Program-made: the position numbers and the translations under genes
Source of the DNA: Candidatus Martarchaeota archaeon
GTDB taxonomy: Archaea; Micrarchaeota; Micrarchaeia; Micrarchaeales; Micrarchaeaceae
NCBI GenBank assembly: GCA_023485505.1
Contig: JAMCZN010000011.1
Coordinates: forward strand, 1-39,456
Direction: 5' to 3'
Length of the DNA stretch: 39,456 bases
In this document: in pieces, positions 38,296-39,456 of the stretch
Numbering within the stretch: the first letter of the stretch is position 1
How the letters are laid out: the number at the start of each line of letters is the position of its first letter
Notes under the pieces: generated by a model
Seen by the model: only the letters and a program-made list of their open reading frames with translations
Told to the model about the DNA's origin: nothing
Databases searched by the model: none

Positions 38296-39456
38296 TCAGG
38301 ATTCGTTTGAAGCGTCACTGTCATTTTCTTCTGGGTCTTTTCCTTCTTGCTCGAAATTATCCTCTTTCCCTTCGGTCATCTCTTTTTTGAAATGCGGATA
38401 GTGCTTTGCGACAAGCCTCTCCAGCTCGTCCTCTATCTTATTTGGGCTGTTTCCCGTAAGCTCTCCGAGGTCTCCGGCCAATTGTTTTGCATATCTCATC
38501 GTTGCCTTGTACCTGTTGGCTTCAAAAGAGGCATGCTCCTTTCCGCGTATGAAGTGCTGGACCCCGCGTGCTGCTTCCATTACCGCGAGCTTTATCTCCT
38601 CTATTATCTCGTCCTCCTTTGACACCGCTTCCTTGCCCACTCCCGAGTATGGGATGTGCGTGGATGACATGTTTACGAATACGCTTATCGGCTGCGCATC
38701 CATGTCTATATTGTACCGTTTCCACTGCAAGCCTTTCACCGCTTCGGTTAGCGCGCAGTTTCCCGCATCGAATAGCAAAGGGACCTTGTTTGCGAATCTG
38801 AGTATGTTTCCCTCATAGCCCTCATCTGTCTGCTTTCCGCTGTTGCCGCCATATGCCACGGCCGCTTCTATGACAAACGGTATCCCTCCCCGGAATACCC
38901 TGGGCTTCCTCTCGACTACGCTCATGAATTCCGGGTTCAGTATGTTTTTCAGGGCGGTTTTCACCTGCTCTTCGCCAATAGGGACTATTGCGGTAGAGTC
39001 CGGCGCTATCCATTTTATGGCTTTTATCGCCTTTATCAGCTCCTCTGAATCGCTCCACGTCATCTCCTTTGGCTGCTTATCAAAATCCACGCTCTTCGCG
39101 AGTTCCTTGAGCTCGTTTACCTTGTTGGCAGTGGTCCTGGCAAACGTATCCACCATGAATGAGGATATCTTCCTGCCCGGGCTCGCATGCGCAAACTCCA
39201 GAAGATCGTTTACGGAAAGCCCCAAAGGGTGCGGCTGTACCGGTATCGGCTTTGCAGGCATCTGGTTTACCGCCCTAAGGAATACGAATTCCTTTCCGGT
39301 AGGGTCTACAAACTTTATCTGGCAATGCGGATTTGCGAGCGCTGTCCTTTTCAGATATTCATATACTCCATGATCGCTGTTCTCGTATTTTACGTCAGCA
39401 AATTCGCCTATTACTGAAAGTCCTCTGAAGTCCTCGTTCAAGTCTACCATGTCAAC
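38296..39456 (-). CDS. top6B: DNA topoisomerase VI subunit B, C-terminal part (5' end beyond the window)
   Basis: The frame is open to the window edge; an ATG at 39450 is present, but the family continues upstream with the GHKL ATPase domain, so the true start lies outside. The visible part has GVYEYLKRTALANPHCQIKF, a segment known to follow the ATPase domain, an H2TH-like region (LSVNDLLEFAHASPGRKISS), and the transducer domain with FRGGIPFVIEAAVAYGG and FANKVPLLFDAG, where the Lys corresponds to the conserved switch residue. The last 25 residues are very acidic (EGKEDNFEQEGKDPEENDSD), longer than usual for this family. The enzyme with subunit A relaxes and decatenates DNA. It is a core archaeal gene, so the neighbouring locus is chromosomal. 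Confidence 0.93.
   Translation of the reverse strand, partial: VDMVDLNEDFRGLSVIGEFADVKYENSDHGVYEYLKRTALANPHCQIKFVDPTGKEFVFLRAVNQMPAKPIPVQPHPLGLSVNDLLEFAHASPGRKISSFMVDTFARTTANKVNELKELAKSVDFDKQPKEMTWSDSEELIKAIKAIKWIAPDSTAIVPIGEEQVKTALKNILNPEFMSVVERKPRVFRGGIPFVIEAAVAYGGNSGKQTDEGYEGNILRFANKVPLLFDAGNCALTEAVKGLQWKRYNIDMDAQPISVFVNMSSTHIPYSGVGKEAVSKEDEIIEEIKLAVMEAARGVQHFIRGKEHASFEANRYKATMRYAKQLAGDLGELTGNSPNKIEDELERLVAKHYPHFKKEMTEGKEDNFEQEGKDPEENDSDASNES

Noticed and set aside
1-39456. tRNA, rRNA, insertion sequence, integrase or attachment site
   Set aside because: No cloverleaf, rRNA stretch, transposase or recombinase motif, or flanking repeats were found by reading both strands; a short or degenerate site could be missed by eye.

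Overview
The window looks like chromosomal DNA from an archaeon. The evidence is a DNA topoisomerase VI subunit B gene at the right edge, TATA-box-like elements about 25-30 nt upstream of starts, short GGTG/GTGA-type ribosome-binding sites with frequent GTG and TTG starts, heavy use of ATA (Ile) and AGG/AGA (Arg) codons, and secreted proteins dense in N-x-S/T sequons. The gene style (small genome feel, many secreted Cys-rich repeat proteins, fast-evolving hypotheticals) suggests a DPANN lineage, possibly Micrarchaeota/ARMAN-like. That placement is inference only.

Left part (1-6903): a surface-glycan cluster. It holds a partial FkbM-type methyltransferase, a radical SAM enzyme, a secreted C-terminally anchored glycoprotein, a family 2 glycosyltransferase, a PMT/ArnT-like polytopic glycosyltransferase and a NodU/TobZ-type carbamoyltransferase. 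The last two overlap by ATGA. Next come a hypothetical protein (7060-7680), a long Gly/Ala/Ser-rich membrane-anchored protein with a charged tail (7710-9686, minus), another hypothetical (9949-10602), and a membrane-anchored protein with about ten short Cys repeats (10619-11746, minus).

Central part (11836-34104): the most striking region, read as a divergent, conjugation-like (type IV secretion / Ced-Ted-like) machine. Five genes encode proteins ending in the same two-helix, VirB2/TrbC-like pilin hairpin with a conserved PGxx[RK]G loop. Four of them carry very large secreted Cys-rich ectodomains (875, 507, 1081 and 573 aa), while the fifth is a bare 129-aa pilin with its own promoter and a U-rich terminator. 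Then come two small polytopic proteins, six consecutive VirB6/TrbL-like polytopic paralogs (23092-30786), two membrane proteins that resemble detached VirB4 N-terminal domains, and a VirB4/HerA-type ATPase with clear Walker motifs.

Right part (34129-38279): probable accessory genes on the same strand. They are a 102-aa helical protein with an internal duplication, a zinc-ribbon membrane protein, a coiled-coil/winged-helix protein, a 51-aa basic protein and an 816-aa bitopic envelope protein with a cytoplasmic domain. Topoisomerase VI subunit B lies convergent at the end and runs off the window.

No relaxase, VirD4 coupling protein, VirB11 ATPase, integrase, IS, tRNA, rRNA or CRISPR array was seen. 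A chromosomal machine of pilin + VirB6 + VirB4 without a relaxase fits DNA uptake/exchange or cell-cell contact better than plasmid conjugation. This is inference from composition and context. There is no gene-free stretch longer than 300 bases; the longest, 9687-9948, holds only AT-rich promoter-like sequence.
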